A stretch of 24,407 nt of DNA from Ruminococcus_G sp050944415 (GCA_050944415.1 JBMNRA010000044.1:1-24407); one strand, 5' to 3'. Shown: positions 7,702 to 15,295, counted from the stretch's first letter. Program-made: numbers and translations. The notes: a model not told the origin generated them from the sequence alone.

Positions 7702-8442
7702 ATGTTGGAAAATCAGGTAGCAGTTGTGACAGGAGCAGCCAGAGGAATCGGACGTGCCATTGCTATGGCGCTGGCCAAAGAGGGGGCTACAGTTATCATC
7801 AACTGTAATGGTTCAGTGGAAAAAGCACGGGAAACGGCAAAAGAAATAGAGGAAAATGGCGGCCGGGCGGAAGTATGCCCCTTTAATGTGGCGGATTATG
7901 CAGCAGTTGAGACCGGATTTGCCGATATTCTTTCCCGCCATGGACGTATTGATATTCTGGTCAATAATGCAGGCATTACAAAAGACGGTCTTCTTATGCG
8001 CATGAGCGAAGAAGACTTTGCCAGTGTGATAGATATTAACCTGAAGGGAGCATATCACTGCAGCAAGTGGGCGGTGAAAGCTATGATCAGGCAGAGAAGC
8101 GGACGAATTGTCAATATTTCTTCCGTATCCGGCGTGACGGGCAATGCGGGGCAGGTTAATTACAGCGCTTCCAAGGCAGGGCTTATCGGAATGACGAAAT
8201 CTATCGCCCGGGAAGTAGCTTCCAGAGGAATCACAGTCAATGCTGTGGCTCCAGGTTTTATTGAGACCGATATGACCAGTGTACTGTCAGACAGGGTAAA
8301 AGAAGGAGCTGTTGCAGCCATTCCCCTGGGTCATTTTGGAAAGCCTGAAGATGTGGCTGACGCCGTTGTCTTTCTGGCATCTGAAAAAAGCCGTTACATT
8401 ACAGGACAGGTGCTCCATGTAGACGGCGGAATGGTAATGTAA
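7702..8442 (+). CDS. fabG: 3-oxoacyl-ACP reductase (FabG)
   Basis: FabG is the NADPH-dependent short-chain dehydrogenase that reduces beta-ketoacyl-ACP. The cofactor loop TGAARGIG, NNAGITKDG, and the Ser141, Tyr154 and Lys158 active-site residues (ISSVSG, NYSASK) are present; the tail is TGQVLHVDGGMVM. I place the start at ATG 7702 (MLENQVAVVTGA, 246 residues), not the in-frame ATG at 7690, because GGAGG at 7692-7696 is correctly spaced for 7702 and the family normally begins there. It lies 26 bp after fabD and 11 bp before fabF. Confidence 0.96.
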   Translation: MLENQVAVVTGAARGIGRAIAMALAKEGATVIINCNGSVEKARETAKEIEENGGRAEVCPFNVADYAAVETGFADILSRHGRIDILVNNAGITKDGLLMRMSEEDFASVIDINLKGAYHCSKWAVKAMIRQRSGRIVNISSVSGVTGNAGQVNYSASKAGLIGMTKSIAREVASRGITVNAVAPGFIETDMTSVLSDRVKEGAVAAIPLGHFGKPEDVADAVVFLASEKSRYITGQVLHVDGGMVM

Positions 8443-8453
8443 GGAGGAAATCC

Positions 8454-9689
8454 ATGAGACGAGTAGTAGTAACGGGAATGGGGGCCATTACCCCTATCGG
8501 AAACAGTGTGGATGAGTTTTGGGCGGCAGTGAAGGACCAGAAAGTGGGAATCGGTGAGATTACCAAAATGGATGTGACAGACTATAAAGTGAAACTGGCC
8601 GCAGAAGTAAAAGATTTTGATGCCAAAGACCATATGGATGCCAAGACAGCCCGCCGCATGGAGGCATTCTGCCATTATGCCGTAGCGGCCACAGAGGAAG
8701 CGCTGAAAGATTCCGGGCTGGATCTGGAACAGGAAGATCCCTATCGGGTGGGTACAAGCATCGGCTCCGGTATCGGAAGCCTGCAGACTATCGAGAGAGA
8801 ATTTCAGAAACTGTTGAAAAGCGGCCCCAGAAGGGTGAGTCCGCTGATGGTTCCCATGCTGATCAGCAACATGGCTGCAGGCAATGTCAGTATTCAGTTC
8901 GGCTTAAAGGGAAAGAGCATCAACGTGGTAACAGCCTGCGCAACGGGAACTCATTCCATCGGAGAAGCATTTCGGACAATTCAGTACGGTGATGCGGATG
9001 TGATGGTGGCCGGAGGGACGGAAAGTTCCATTACACCCAGCGGCCTGGCAGGATTTTCCTCTCTGACTGCGCTGACCACATCTACAGATCCCCTTCGTGC
9101 ATCCATTCCTTTTGATAAGGAAAGAGGCGGATTCGTTATGGGTGAAGGAGCCGGTGTGGTAGTGCTGGAAGAACTGGAACATGCACGGAAGAGAAATGCA
9201 AAAATTTATGCGGAACTGGTGGGATACGGTGCGACCAGCGATGCATACCATATCACTTCTCCTGCGGAGGACGGAAGCGGTGCGGCTAAAGCCATGGAAA
9301 TGGCTATGGAAGATGCTCATGTTACTCCGGCAGATGTGGATTATATTAACGCACATGGCACGGGTACCCATCACAATGACCTTTTTGAGACCAGAGCGAT
9401 CCGTCTGGCCATGAAAGAAGAGGCGGAGCGTGTGAAAATCAGCTCTACCAAATCCATGATCGGTCATCTGCTGGGAGCGGCCGGCGGCGTGGAATTTATT
9501 ACTTGTGTAAAATCCATAGAGGATAATTATCTGCATCCGACGGTAGGTTATCAGGTACCAGACGAAGAATGTGATCTGGATTATATCACAGACGGTCCGG
9601 TAGAGCAGGAAGTGAACTGTTGCCTCAGCAATTCTCTGGGATTCGGAGGACATAATGCAACCCTTTGTGTAAAACGGTACGAGGAATAG
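8454..9689 (+). CDS. fabF: 3-oxoacyl-ACP synthase II (FabF)
   Basis: FabF condenses malonyl-ACP with acyl-ACP during chain elongation. The 411-residue protein begins RRVVVTGMGAITPIGN and has the catalytic set Cys162 (TACATGTHS), His301 (NAHGTGTHHND) and His338 (SMIGHLLGAAG). The C-terminus has SNSLGFGGHNATL. The start is ATG 8454 behind AAGGAGG. With no fabA, fabB or fabM in the operon, how unsaturated chains arise cannot be read from this window. Confidence 0.97.
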   Translation: MRRVVVTGMGAITPIGNSVDEFWAAVKDQKVGIGEITKMDVTDYKVKLAAEVKDFDAKDHMDAKTARRMEAFCHYAVAATEEALKDSGLDLEQEDPYRVGTSIGSGIGSLQTIEREFQKLLKSGPRRVSPLMVPMLISNMAAGNVSIQFGLKGKSINVVTACATGTHSIGEAFRTIQYGDADVMVAGGTESSITPSGLAGFSSLTALTTSTDPLRASIPFDKERGGFVMGEGAGVVVLEELEHARKRNAKIYAELVGYGATSDAYHITSPAEDGSGAAKAMEMAMEDAHVTPADVDYINAHGTGTHHNDLFETRAIRLAMKEEAERVKISSTKSMIGHLLGAAGGVEFITCVKSIEDNYLHPTVGYQVPDEECDLDYITDGPVEQEVNCCLSNSLGFGGHNATLCVKRYEE

Positions 9690-9697
9690 GAGGAGTT

Positions 9698-10123
9698 ATG
9701 GAAACGGAACAGATTATTCGCTTAATAGAAACAGTTTCCAAATCTTCACTGACGGAGTTTGAATACAGTGAGGGTGATGTGAAGCTGATATTAAAAGCCG
9801 GAACGGCTGCTCCGGCCCCGGCGGCGCCCAGGGCCCCGAAGCAGCCTGCAGTGGAAAACGAAGGAGAAGAGGAAGGTTTTGTGGATGACGGTACCTGGAT
9901 TAAATCCCCGCTGGTCGGAACCTTTTACAGCGCTCCGGCAGAGGATGCAGAGCCCTTTGTTCAGGTGGGAGACACGGTGAAAAAAGGACAGGTGCTGGGT
10001 ATTATAGAGACCATGAAACTGATGAATGAAATTGAAAGCGACAGAGACGGTGTGATCACTGAGATAGTAATTGAGAATGAACAGGTGGTTGAGTTCGGAC
10101 AGCTGTTATTCCGCGTAGAGTAA
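9698..10123 (+). CDS. accB: Biotin carboxyl carrier protein of acetyl-CoA carboxylase (AccB)
   Basis: AccB carries biotin between the carboxylase and transferase sites. From ATG 9698 it has 141 residues: an N-terminal helix region, an Ala/Pro-rich linker (about 35-60), and a biotinyl domain with Lys107 in IIETMKLMNEIE. The usual motif is EAMKLMNE; here Ala is replaced by Thr, a common and tolerated change. An upstream in-frame TTG at 9665 lies inside fabF, while AGGAGG at 9688-9693 sits 4 bases before ATG 9698, so the ATG is preferred. The biotin ligase gene is not in the window. Confidence 0.95.
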   Translation: METEQIIRLIETVSKSSLTEFEYSEGDVKLILKAGTAAPAPAAPRAPKQPAVENEGEEEGFVDDGTWIKSPLVGTFYSAPAEDAEPFVQVGDTVKKGQVLGIIETMKLMNEIESDRDGVITEIVIENEQVVEFGQLLFRVE

Positions 10124-10133
10124 GGAGATAATT

Positions 10134-10559
10134 ATGGCATTGGGAATTAAAGAGATTGAAGAAATTATTCCGCACCGCCATCCCTTTTTGCTGGTGGACC
10201 GGATTGATGAGCTGGAGCCAGGTGTGCGTGCATCAGGTATTAAAAATGTAACCTTTCGCGAAGATTTTTTTGCCGGTCATTTTCCACAGGAACCGGTAAT
10301 GCCGGGCGTTCTTGTTGTGGAAGCCCTGGCTCAGGTGGGAGCTGTGGCTATTTTAAGCGTGCCGGACAACAAGGGGAAAACAGCTTTTTTCGGAGGCATG
10401 GATAAAGTAAAATTTCGAAGAAAAGTAGTCCCTGGGGATACTCTTTCCCTGTCTTGTGAAATTATCAAGCAGAAAGGTCCCATCGGCGTTGGAAAGGCAG
10501 TCGCCAAAGTAAACGGTGAGATGGCAGTATCTGCGGAGATGACATTCATCGTAAGCTGA
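10134..10559 (+). CDS. fabZ: 3-hydroxyacyl-ACP dehydratase (FabZ)
   Basis: FabZ dehydrates 3-hydroxyacyl-ACP in each elongation cycle. This 141-residue hot-dog-fold protein has EEIIPHRHPFLLVDRI, then the catalytic His49 in FAGHFPQEPVMPGVL and Glu63 in VVEALAQ. It begins 11 bp after accB and ends 14 bp before accC. A dual dehydratase/isomerase role is known in a few FabZ relatives but cannot be judged by eye. Confidence 0.96.
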   Translation: MALGIKEIEEIIPHRHPFLLVDRIDELEPGVRASGIKNVTFREDFFAGHFPQEPVMPGVLVVEALAQVGAVAILSVPDNKGKTAFFGGMDKVKFRRKVVPGDTLSLSCEIIKQKGPIGVGKAVAKVNGEMAVSAEMTFIVS

Positions 10560-10573
10560 CGGAAGGGGAAAAT

Positions 10574-11914
10574 ATGTTTAAAAAGATATTGATTGCCAAT
10601 CGGGGAGAAATCGCCGTACGTATTATCCGGGCATGCAAAGAAATGGGAATCAGAACAGTGGCTGTGTATTCAGAAGCGGACAGAGATGCCCTTCACACGC
10701 TGCTGGCGGATGAGGCAGTCTGCATCGGGCCGGCAGCTTCCAAAGACAGTTACCTTTCCATGGAGAGAATCTTAAGTGCTACAATTACAATGAATGCGGA
10801 TGCTATTCATCCAGGCTTTGGCTTCCTGTCGGAAAACAGTAAATTTGCCCGTATGTGTGAGAAATGCGGCGTGAAATTTATCGGTCCCGCCAGTGATGTA
10901 ATTGAAAAAATGGGAAATAAGGCGCAGGCCCGAAATACCATGATAGAGGCCGGTGTTCCGGTGGTTCCTGGAAGCAGAGAGCCTGTTTTGGATGTAAAAA
11001 AAGGGAAGGCGGCGGCGGCGGAAGTCGGTTATCCTGTTATAATAAAAGCGGCGGCCGGCGGCGGCGGCCGCGGCATGCGGGTGGCTATGATGCCGGAGGA
11101 ATTTGAGACCCAGTTTCGGACGGCGCAGAGGGAAGCGCAGCAGGGATTCTCAGACCCGACGATGTACATTGAACGCTTTGTGGAAGAACCCCGCCATATT
11201 GAATTCCAGATTCTGGCAGACAGTTATGGAAATGTGATCCATCTGGGAGAAAGAGATTGTTCCGTTCAGCGCCGCCATCAGAAGATGGTGGAGGAGTCTC
11301 CAAGCCCTGCCATTACGGATGAAATCCGCAGACAGATGGGCGAAGCTGCCGTAAAAGCGGCAAAAGCCGCCGGCTATGAAAGCGCCGGAACCATAGAATT
11401 TCTGGTGGATAAACAGAAAAACTTTTATTTTATAGAGATGAATACGCGGATTCAGGTGGAACATCCGGTGACGGAAGCGGTAACCGGTCTGGATCTGATA
11501 AAAGAGCAGATTCGTATTGCCGCCGGTGAGCCGCTGACGCTGCGGCAGGATGAGGTGGTTTTGAGAGGTCATGCCATGGAATGCCGTATTAATGCGGAAA
11601 ATCCGGAGAAAAACTTTATGCCCTGTCCTGGAACTATTACGGACAGCCTTTTCCCGGGAGGAAACGGCATTCGGATTGACAGCGCCGTTTACAACGGTTA
11701 CCGGATACCGCCCAATTATGATTCTATGATTGCCAAAATCATTGTTCATGGAAAGGACAGAGAAGAAGCTATTCAGAAGATGCGCGTGGCGTTGGAAGAA
11801 CTGATTATTGAAGGTGTGGATACCAATCAGGAGTATCAGCTGAAAATTATTACTCATCCGGTATTTATGGAAGGAAATCAGGATACCTCGTTTATTGAAA
11901 AATATCTCAGCTAG
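10574..11914 (+). CDS. accC: Biotin carboxylase subunit of acetyl-CoA carboxylase (AccC)
   Basis: AccC is an ATP-grasp enzyme that carboxylates biotin on AccB. The 446-residue length matches the family. Seen: FKKILIANRGEIAVRIIRAC at the N-terminus, Lys158 before a glycine-rich loop (AAAGGGGRGMR), and Glu288, Asn290 and Arg292 in EMNTRIQVEHPVTE. The loop is encoded by a strikingly GC-rich stretch near 11048-11082. The start is ATG 10574 behind GGAAGGGG. Confidence 0.97.
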   Translation: MFKKILIANRGEIAVRIIRACKEMGIRTVAVYSEADRDALHTLLADEAVCIGPAASKDSYLSMERILSATITMNADAIHPGFGFLSENSKFARMCEKCGVKFIGPASDVIEKMGNKAQARNTMIEAGVPVVPGSREPVLDVKKGKAAAAEVGYPVIIKAAAGGGGRGMRVAMMPEEFETQFRTAQREAQQGFSDPTMYIERFVEEPRHIEFQILADSYGNVIHLGERDCSVQRRHQKMVEESPSPAITDEIRRQMGEAAVKAAKAAGYESAGTIEFLVDKQKNFYFIEMNTRIQVEHPVTEAVTGLDLIKEQIRIAAGEPLTLRQDEVVLRGHAMECRINAENPEKNFMPCPGTITDSLFPGGNGIRIDSAVYNGYRIPPNYDSMIAKIIVHGKDREEAIQKMRVALEELIIEGVDTNQEYQLKIITHPVFMEGNQDTSFIEKYLS

Positions 11915-11934
11915 CGATAAGGTCAGGTGAAGAA

Positions 11935-13623
11935 ATGTTAAAAGATTTGTTGCGAAGAACCCCATCCAATATGAATATGAAAAAGGGCAGAGGAGAAGAA
12001 CCGGATGTTCTGAAAACCCTCTGGGCCAAGTGCGGTAAATGCCAGGAACTGATCTATAGAGCTGATGTTAAAGCCAATTATTATGCCTGTCCCAAATGCG
12101 GAGCTTACTTCCGACTGAATGCCAGAAGAAGACTGCGTATGACGGTAGATCAGGGCAGTTATAAACCCTGGGATGAGGATATTCAGACACCGGATCCGCT
12201 GCAGTTTGAAGGTTACGATGAAAAGCTGGAACAATGCAGGGAAAAAACGGGTCTGTATGAGGGGATCATTACAGGAGAGGCTGCCATTGAAGGTCAGAAG
12301 GTGGCGATTGGAATTATTGATGCCCGCTTTCTTATGGGAAGCATGGGATATGTGGTGGGTGAGAAAATTACCCGTGCGGTAGAACGGGCGACAGAAAAAA
12401 AACTTCCGGTTATCATGTTCTGTTGTTCAGGCGGAGCCAGAATGCAGGAAGGCATGGTGTCTCTGATGCAGATGGAAAAAACATCAGCGGCGCTGAAAAG
12501 ACACAGCAATGCGGGGCTTCTTTACATTTCTGTACTGACGGATCCTACAACCGGCGGAGTGACAGCCAGCTTTGCCATGCTGGGAGATATTATTCTGGCG
12601 GAACCGGGAGCGCTGATTGGATTTGCGGGACCGCGGGTAATTGAACAGACTATCCGCCAGAAACTTCCCGAAGGTTTTCAGCGTTCGGAATTTCTGCTGG
12701 AACACGGTTTTGTTGACAGGATCGTGGAGCGCTCTGAGATGCGCAGGACACTGGGAAATTTAATCCGGATGCATACATCCGGGAAACCGGTATCTTCACC
12801 TGCTGAGACGGAACTGATAAAAGGACACCTGGGAAAAGAGAAGAAAGATGCCTGGGAAGTGGTGGAAGCATCCAGAAAGGCGGACCGCCTGACGGCTCTG
12901 GACTATATTGAGGGAATTTTTACGGATTTTATCGAGATGCACGGAGACCGGTATTATAAAGACGATGGCTCTATCGTGGGAGGCATCGCCATGTTGGGCG
13001 ATACGCCTGTAACAGTTATCGGGCAGCAGAAAGGGAAAAATCTGAAAGAGAATCTGATAAGGAATTTCGGAATGCCATCTCCCGATGGATACCGGAAAGC
13101 GCTGCGCTTGATGAAACAGGCGGAAAAATTTCATCGACCGGTTATCTGTTTTGTAGATACTCCGGGTGCGTACTGCGGCATGGATGCAGAAGAGCGGGGG
13201 CAGGGACGAGCTATTGCGGACAATCTGTTTCAGATGTCAGATCTTAAAACTCCGGTACTTTCTGTAGTAATCGGTGAAGGAGGAAGCGGAGGAGCTCTGG
13301 CTATGGCTGTGGCGGATGAGGTGTGGATGATGGAACATGCCATTTACTCTATTCTCTCACCGGAAGGCTTCGCTTCCATTTTGTGGAAAGACAGCAAAAA
13401 GGCAGATGAAGCGGCCAGAGTGATGAAAATTACGGCGCAGGATCTGCTGGAGCTGGGAATTATTGAAAAAGTAATTCCGGAAGATATCCCTGCGTCTAAG
13501 GGCAATGAAAAAGCGGTCTGCCGAAGACTCAGAGCACAGATCCGCAGTTTTCTGGTTCAGTATCAGGATTTAAGTCCTGAGGATCTGACAGAACACCGTT
13601 ATCAGAGATTCCGGAAAATGTAA
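11935..13623 (+). CDS. accDA: Acetyl-CoA carboxylase carboxyltransferase, AccD-AccA fusion
   Basis: One 562-residue chain combines the beta (AccD) and alpha (AccA) subunits, which transfer the carboxyl group from biotin to acetyl-CoA. Residues about 29-60 are the AccD zinc ribbon (Cys33, 36, 52, 55). The AccD crotonase-like fold runs to about 280 (FCCSGGARMQEG; PTTGGVTASFAMLGD; KLPEGFQRSEFLLE). A linker at about 282-303 leads to AccA, from AWEVVEASRKADRLTALDYI through GDRYYKDDGSIVGGIA, FVDTPGAYCGMDAEERGQG and GEGGSGGALAMA. The long N-terminal helical part of free AccA is largely missing. Such alpha/beta chains are known in Clostridia. The reading frame is continuous, so this is not a sequencing join. 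The start is ATG 11935 behind AGGTGA, 20 bp after accC. Confidence 0.93.
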   Translation: MLKDLLRRTPSNMNMKKGRGEEPDVLKTLWAKCGKCQELIYRADVKANYYACPKCGAYFRLNARRRLRMTVDQGSYKPWDEDIQTPDPLQFEGYDEKLEQCREKTGLYEGIITGEAAIEGQKVAIGIIDARFLMGSMGYVVGEKITRAVERATEKKLPVIMFCCSGGARMQEGMVSLMQMEKTSAALKRHSNAGLLYISVLTDPTTGGVTASFAMLGDIILAEPGALIGFAGPRVIEQTIRQKLPEGFQRSEFLLEHGFVDRIVERSEMRRTLGNLIRMHTSGKPVSSPAETELIKGHLGKEKKDAWEVVEASRKADRLTALDYIEGIFTDFIEMHGDRYYKDDGSIVGGIAMLGDTPVTVIGQQKGKNLKENLIRNFGMPSPDGYRKALRLMKQAEKFHRPVICFVDTPGAYCGMDAEERGQGRAIADNLFQMSDLKTPVLSVVIGEGGSGGALAMAVADEVWMMEHAIYSILSPEGFASILWKDSKKADEAARVMKITAQDLLELGIIEKVIPEDIPASKGNEKAVCRRLRAQIRSFLVQYQDLSPEDLTEHRYQRFRKM

Positions 13624-13667
13624 TGATATACTATGTCGTGTAAAATAAAAACAGGAGGTACGCTTTC

Positions 13668-14147
13668 ATGGACAACAGCTATCGGGCGTTGAATGATGTT
13701 CTGGTGGATCTGTTCAATGATATCATGGATATTGAACAGGATGCAATCATCACGGGCGAATTTCGGGATATCACCAACAATGATATGCATATCATTGAAG
13801 CGGTTGGAATTGATGAGCCTCAGAATATGTCATCTATTGCAAAAAAGATGTCTGTGACTATGGGAACGCTGACAATTTCCATGAATAATCTGGTCAAAAA
13901 AGGGTATGTGTCCAGAGAGAGAAGCGAAAAAGACCGGAGGGTTGTTTATATCCGTCTGACAGAAAAAGGTGTGAGGGCGTACCATCACCATGCAGCATTT
14001 CATCGGGCTATGATTGAAGCGGTGGTGAAAGGAATGGATGAAAAAGAAAAACAGGTCCTTGTGACAGCTCTTGTTCAACTGAAAGATTTTTTTGTGGATT
14101 ATAAGAAAAGTCATCAAGGAACTGCGAAAAGAAAAAAAGAAAAGTAA
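13668..14147 (+). CDS. fabT: MarR-family repressor, FabT-like, of the fatty-acid operon
   Basis: The 159-residue protein has a MarR winged helix at about 35-105 (MSSIAKKMSVTMGTLTISMN as recognition region, RSEKDRRVVYIRLTEKG as wing). Its pattern closely resembles streptococcal FabT: FKDI/FRDI, a NDMHIIEAVG segment, and FHRAMIEAVVKGM in the dimer helices. FabT represses fab genes, with acyl-ACP as co-repressor, to match lipid synthesis to supply. Here the gene is last in the operon (44 bp after accDA) instead of near fabH as in streptococci. A FabT-like site at the fabH promoter suggests autoregulation of the whole operon. The symbol is by similarity and context. The tail ends in a Lys-rich stretch. 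Confidence 0.8.
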   Translation: MDNSYRALNDVLVDLFNDIMDIEQDAIITGEFRDITNNDMHIIEAVGIDEPQNMSSIAKKMSVTMGTLTISMNNLVKKGYVSRERSEKDRRVVYIRLTEKGVRAYHHHAAFHRAMIEAVVKGMDEKEKQVLVTALVQLKDFFVDYKKSHQGTAKRKKEK

Positions 14148-14185
14148 AGCTCAGATAAATACTGTCCGGCAAAATGATAAAAGAG

Positions 14186-14214
14186 TTGACAAAAACGTAA
14201 AATGGAAGTATTAT
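14186..14214 (+). promoter_or_regulatory. Promoter of the thiazole operon leader
   Basis: TTGACA (14186-14191) and TATTAT (14209-14214) are 17 bp apart. The predicted start is near 14221, immediately before a set of alternative hairpins. I see no other promoter between here and thiS, so thi transcription probably has to pass the terminator at 14235-14288. Read-through from the fab operon is the other source. Confidence 0.75.
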
Positions 14215-14224
14215 GTTAGGCAGA

Positions 14225-14288
14225 GTGTGAGAGAAGTCACACGAAGGGGTACACCACCGCGGGTGTAGTTCTTCGTGTGACTTTTTTT
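14225..14288 (+). promoter_or_regulatory. Attenuator-like leader: competing hairpins ending in an intrinsic terminator
   Basis: Segment 1 GTGTGA (14225-14230) can pair with segment 2 TCACAC (14237-14242). Segment 2 also lies in a perfect 12-bp stem, AGTCACACGAAG (14235-14246) with CTTCGTGTGACT (14271-14282), followed by TTTTTTT (14282-14288). A nested hairpin TACACC/GGTGTA (14250-14255, 14262-14267) fills the loop. The 1:2 and 2:3 pairings exclude each other, the layout of a transcription attenuator. The same terminator could simply end the fab transcript. It is not a TPP riboswitch by any motif I can find; the ligand, if any, is unknown. Confidence 0.6.
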
Positions 14289-14302
14289 GCGCGAAAGCAT
14301 TA

Positions 14303-14426
14303 AGCCGTGCGCCCGCAAAGGAATCAGCGGACAGCGTGCTGGCACGGTGAAACGCTGATTCCTTTGCGGGCATAGGGCGCAAGCCCGCGACCGACGGAAG
14401 CGAAGCGGAAGGAGGTGCGCCCGGCT
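14303..14426 (+). ncRNA. Structured GC-rich element of unknown family between the attenuator and thiS
   Basis: A perfect 19-bp stem pairs 14311-14329 with 14353-14371; its 23-nt loop holds CGTGC/GCACG. Next comes a GNRA hairpin, GGGC-GCAA-GCCC (14375-14386), then a purine-rich strand (about 14390-14414). AGCCG (14303-14307) can close with CGGCT (14422-14426). GTGCGCCC occurs at 14307-14314 and 14415-14422, and GGGCGCA (14375-14381) can pair with TGCGCCC of either copy. GC content exceeds that of the flanking DNA and there is no reading frame. It may be a cis-regulatory RNA, a stand-alone RNA, or a mobile palindromic repeat. Confidence 0.55.
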
Positions 14427-14453
14427 GATATTTATGAAAACAGGAGGAGACAC

Positions 14454-14651
14454 ATGCTTTATGTAAATGGAAAAGAAGTGGAATTCCGGCCGGAACTTTC
14501 CCTGATTCAGCTCATGGAAGAGCTGGGGTATGATACGAAACGTATTGCGGTGGAAAGAAATCAGGAGATCATACCCAAGGCCCAATATGAAAGCACCATG
14601 TTAGAAGACGGGGATCATCTTGAGGTGGTGCGTTTTGTAGGAGGGGGCTGA
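14454..14651 (+). CDS. thiS: Sulfur carrier protein ThiS
   Basis: ThiS is the small ubiquitin-like protein whose C-terminal glycine is adenylated and then thiocarboxylated to give sulfur for thiazole. From ATG 14454 the product has 65 residues, begins MLYVNGKEVEF and ends VVRFVGGG, with the required terminal Gly-Gly. Longer in-frame starts exist, but AGGAGG at 14442-14447 fits ATG 14454 and family length. thiF starts 2 bp after its stop codon. Confidence 0.93.
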   Translation: MLYVNGKEVEFRPELSLIQLMEELGYDTKRIAVERNQEIIPKAQYESTMLEDGDHLEVVRFVGGG

Positions 14652-14653
14652 TT

Positions 14654-15295
14654 ATGACAGAGATACCGTCGCAGGAGGCGATGAATAAGGCAAAAGATCT
14701 GCGGTTTTCACCGGAAATTCACCGGAAGCTGAAAGAGGCTTCTGTGGGAATCGCGGGCCTGGGAGGTCTGGGATCTCATATTGCGGTGATGCTGGCAAGA
14801 AGCGGAATCGGCCATCTGCATCTGGTAGATTTTGACCGGGTGGATATTACCAACTTAAACAGACAGGCATATACTACCGTTCACCTGGGGATGACGAAAA
14901 CAGAAGCGCTGACCAGGATACTGTATGAGATCAATCCCTATATGAAAGTGACCGATAACTGCGCAAAAGTAACGGTAGATAATGCAGCGTCTCTTCTGGG
15001 AAAATACAATATCGTCTGCGAGGCCTTTGATGATCCCGGCCAGAAAGCCATGTTGATCAATACACTGTTGGAATCATGCCCGGATATGACTTTGATTTCC
15101 GGAAGCGGTATGGCAGGATTTGCCAGCGCCAATGATATACAGACCCGTCGAATGTTTAAACGGCTGTATCTGTGCGGCGATCAGGAGGCGGACGCTTATG
15201 AAGGCATCGGCCTGATGGCGCCCAGGGTTTCTGTCTGCGCAGGGCACCAGGCCAATATGGTGATACGGCTGATACTTGGATATACAGAAGTTTAG
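14654..15295 (+). CDS. thiF: ThiS adenylyltransferase ThiF, short (family 2) type
   Basis: This E1-like enzyme activates the ThiS C-terminus with ATP. The 213-residue protein has the nucleotide loop GLGGLGSH (about 35-42), VDFDRVDITNLNRQAY for ATP/Mg binding, and CEAFDDPGQK. The two CXXC zinc pairs and the long C-terminal part of enterobacterial ThiF are missing, as expected for the short ThiF group of anaerobes found with thiSGH. The gene is tightly packed after thiS and before thiG. Confidence 0.9.
   Translation: MTEIPSQEAMNKAKDLRFSPEIHRKLKEASVGIAGLGGLGSHIAVMLARSGIGHLHLVDFDRVDITNLNRQAYTTVHLGMTKTEALTRILYEINPYMKVTDNCAKVTVDNAASLLGKYNIVCEAFDDPGQKAMLINTLLESCPDMTLISGSGMAGFASANDIQTRRMFKRLYLCGDQEADAYEGIGLMAPRVSVCAGHQANMVIRLILGYTEV

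Noticed and set aside
8904..9653. Long antisense open frame opposite fabF (249 codons)
   Set aside because: Its composition is His/Cys/Arg-rich and low in acidic residues, it has no domain, and the opposite strand encodes a complete FabF. Similar antisense frames opposite thiG/thiH (15877-16860) and gdpP (20375-21439) were rejected for the same reasons.
11045..11085. GC-rich block as foreign DNA
   Set aside because: It encodes the conserved glycine-rich ATP loop of AccC (Ala/Gly codons), which fully explains the composition.
14246..14288. T-box leader
   Set aside because: The stretch ACCGCGGGTG recalls the T-box antiterminator (GGTACCGCG), but the predicted leader is only about 70 nt, with no room for stem I and a specifier loop, and the full T-box bulge sequence is absent.
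14307..14426. Group II intron boundary
   Set aside because: GTGCGCCC resembles the 5' end of bacterial group II introns, but it occurs twice 108 bp apart, the following bases do not continue the consensus, and no domain V or reverse transcriptase is present.
14148..14453. TPP riboswitch before thiS
   Set aside because: Expected by context, but the conserved thi-box strings (CTGAGA, the CCTGATCTGG region and the GCGTAGGGA end) are not found on the plus strand here. Only attenuator-like hairpins and the unknown element are seen.
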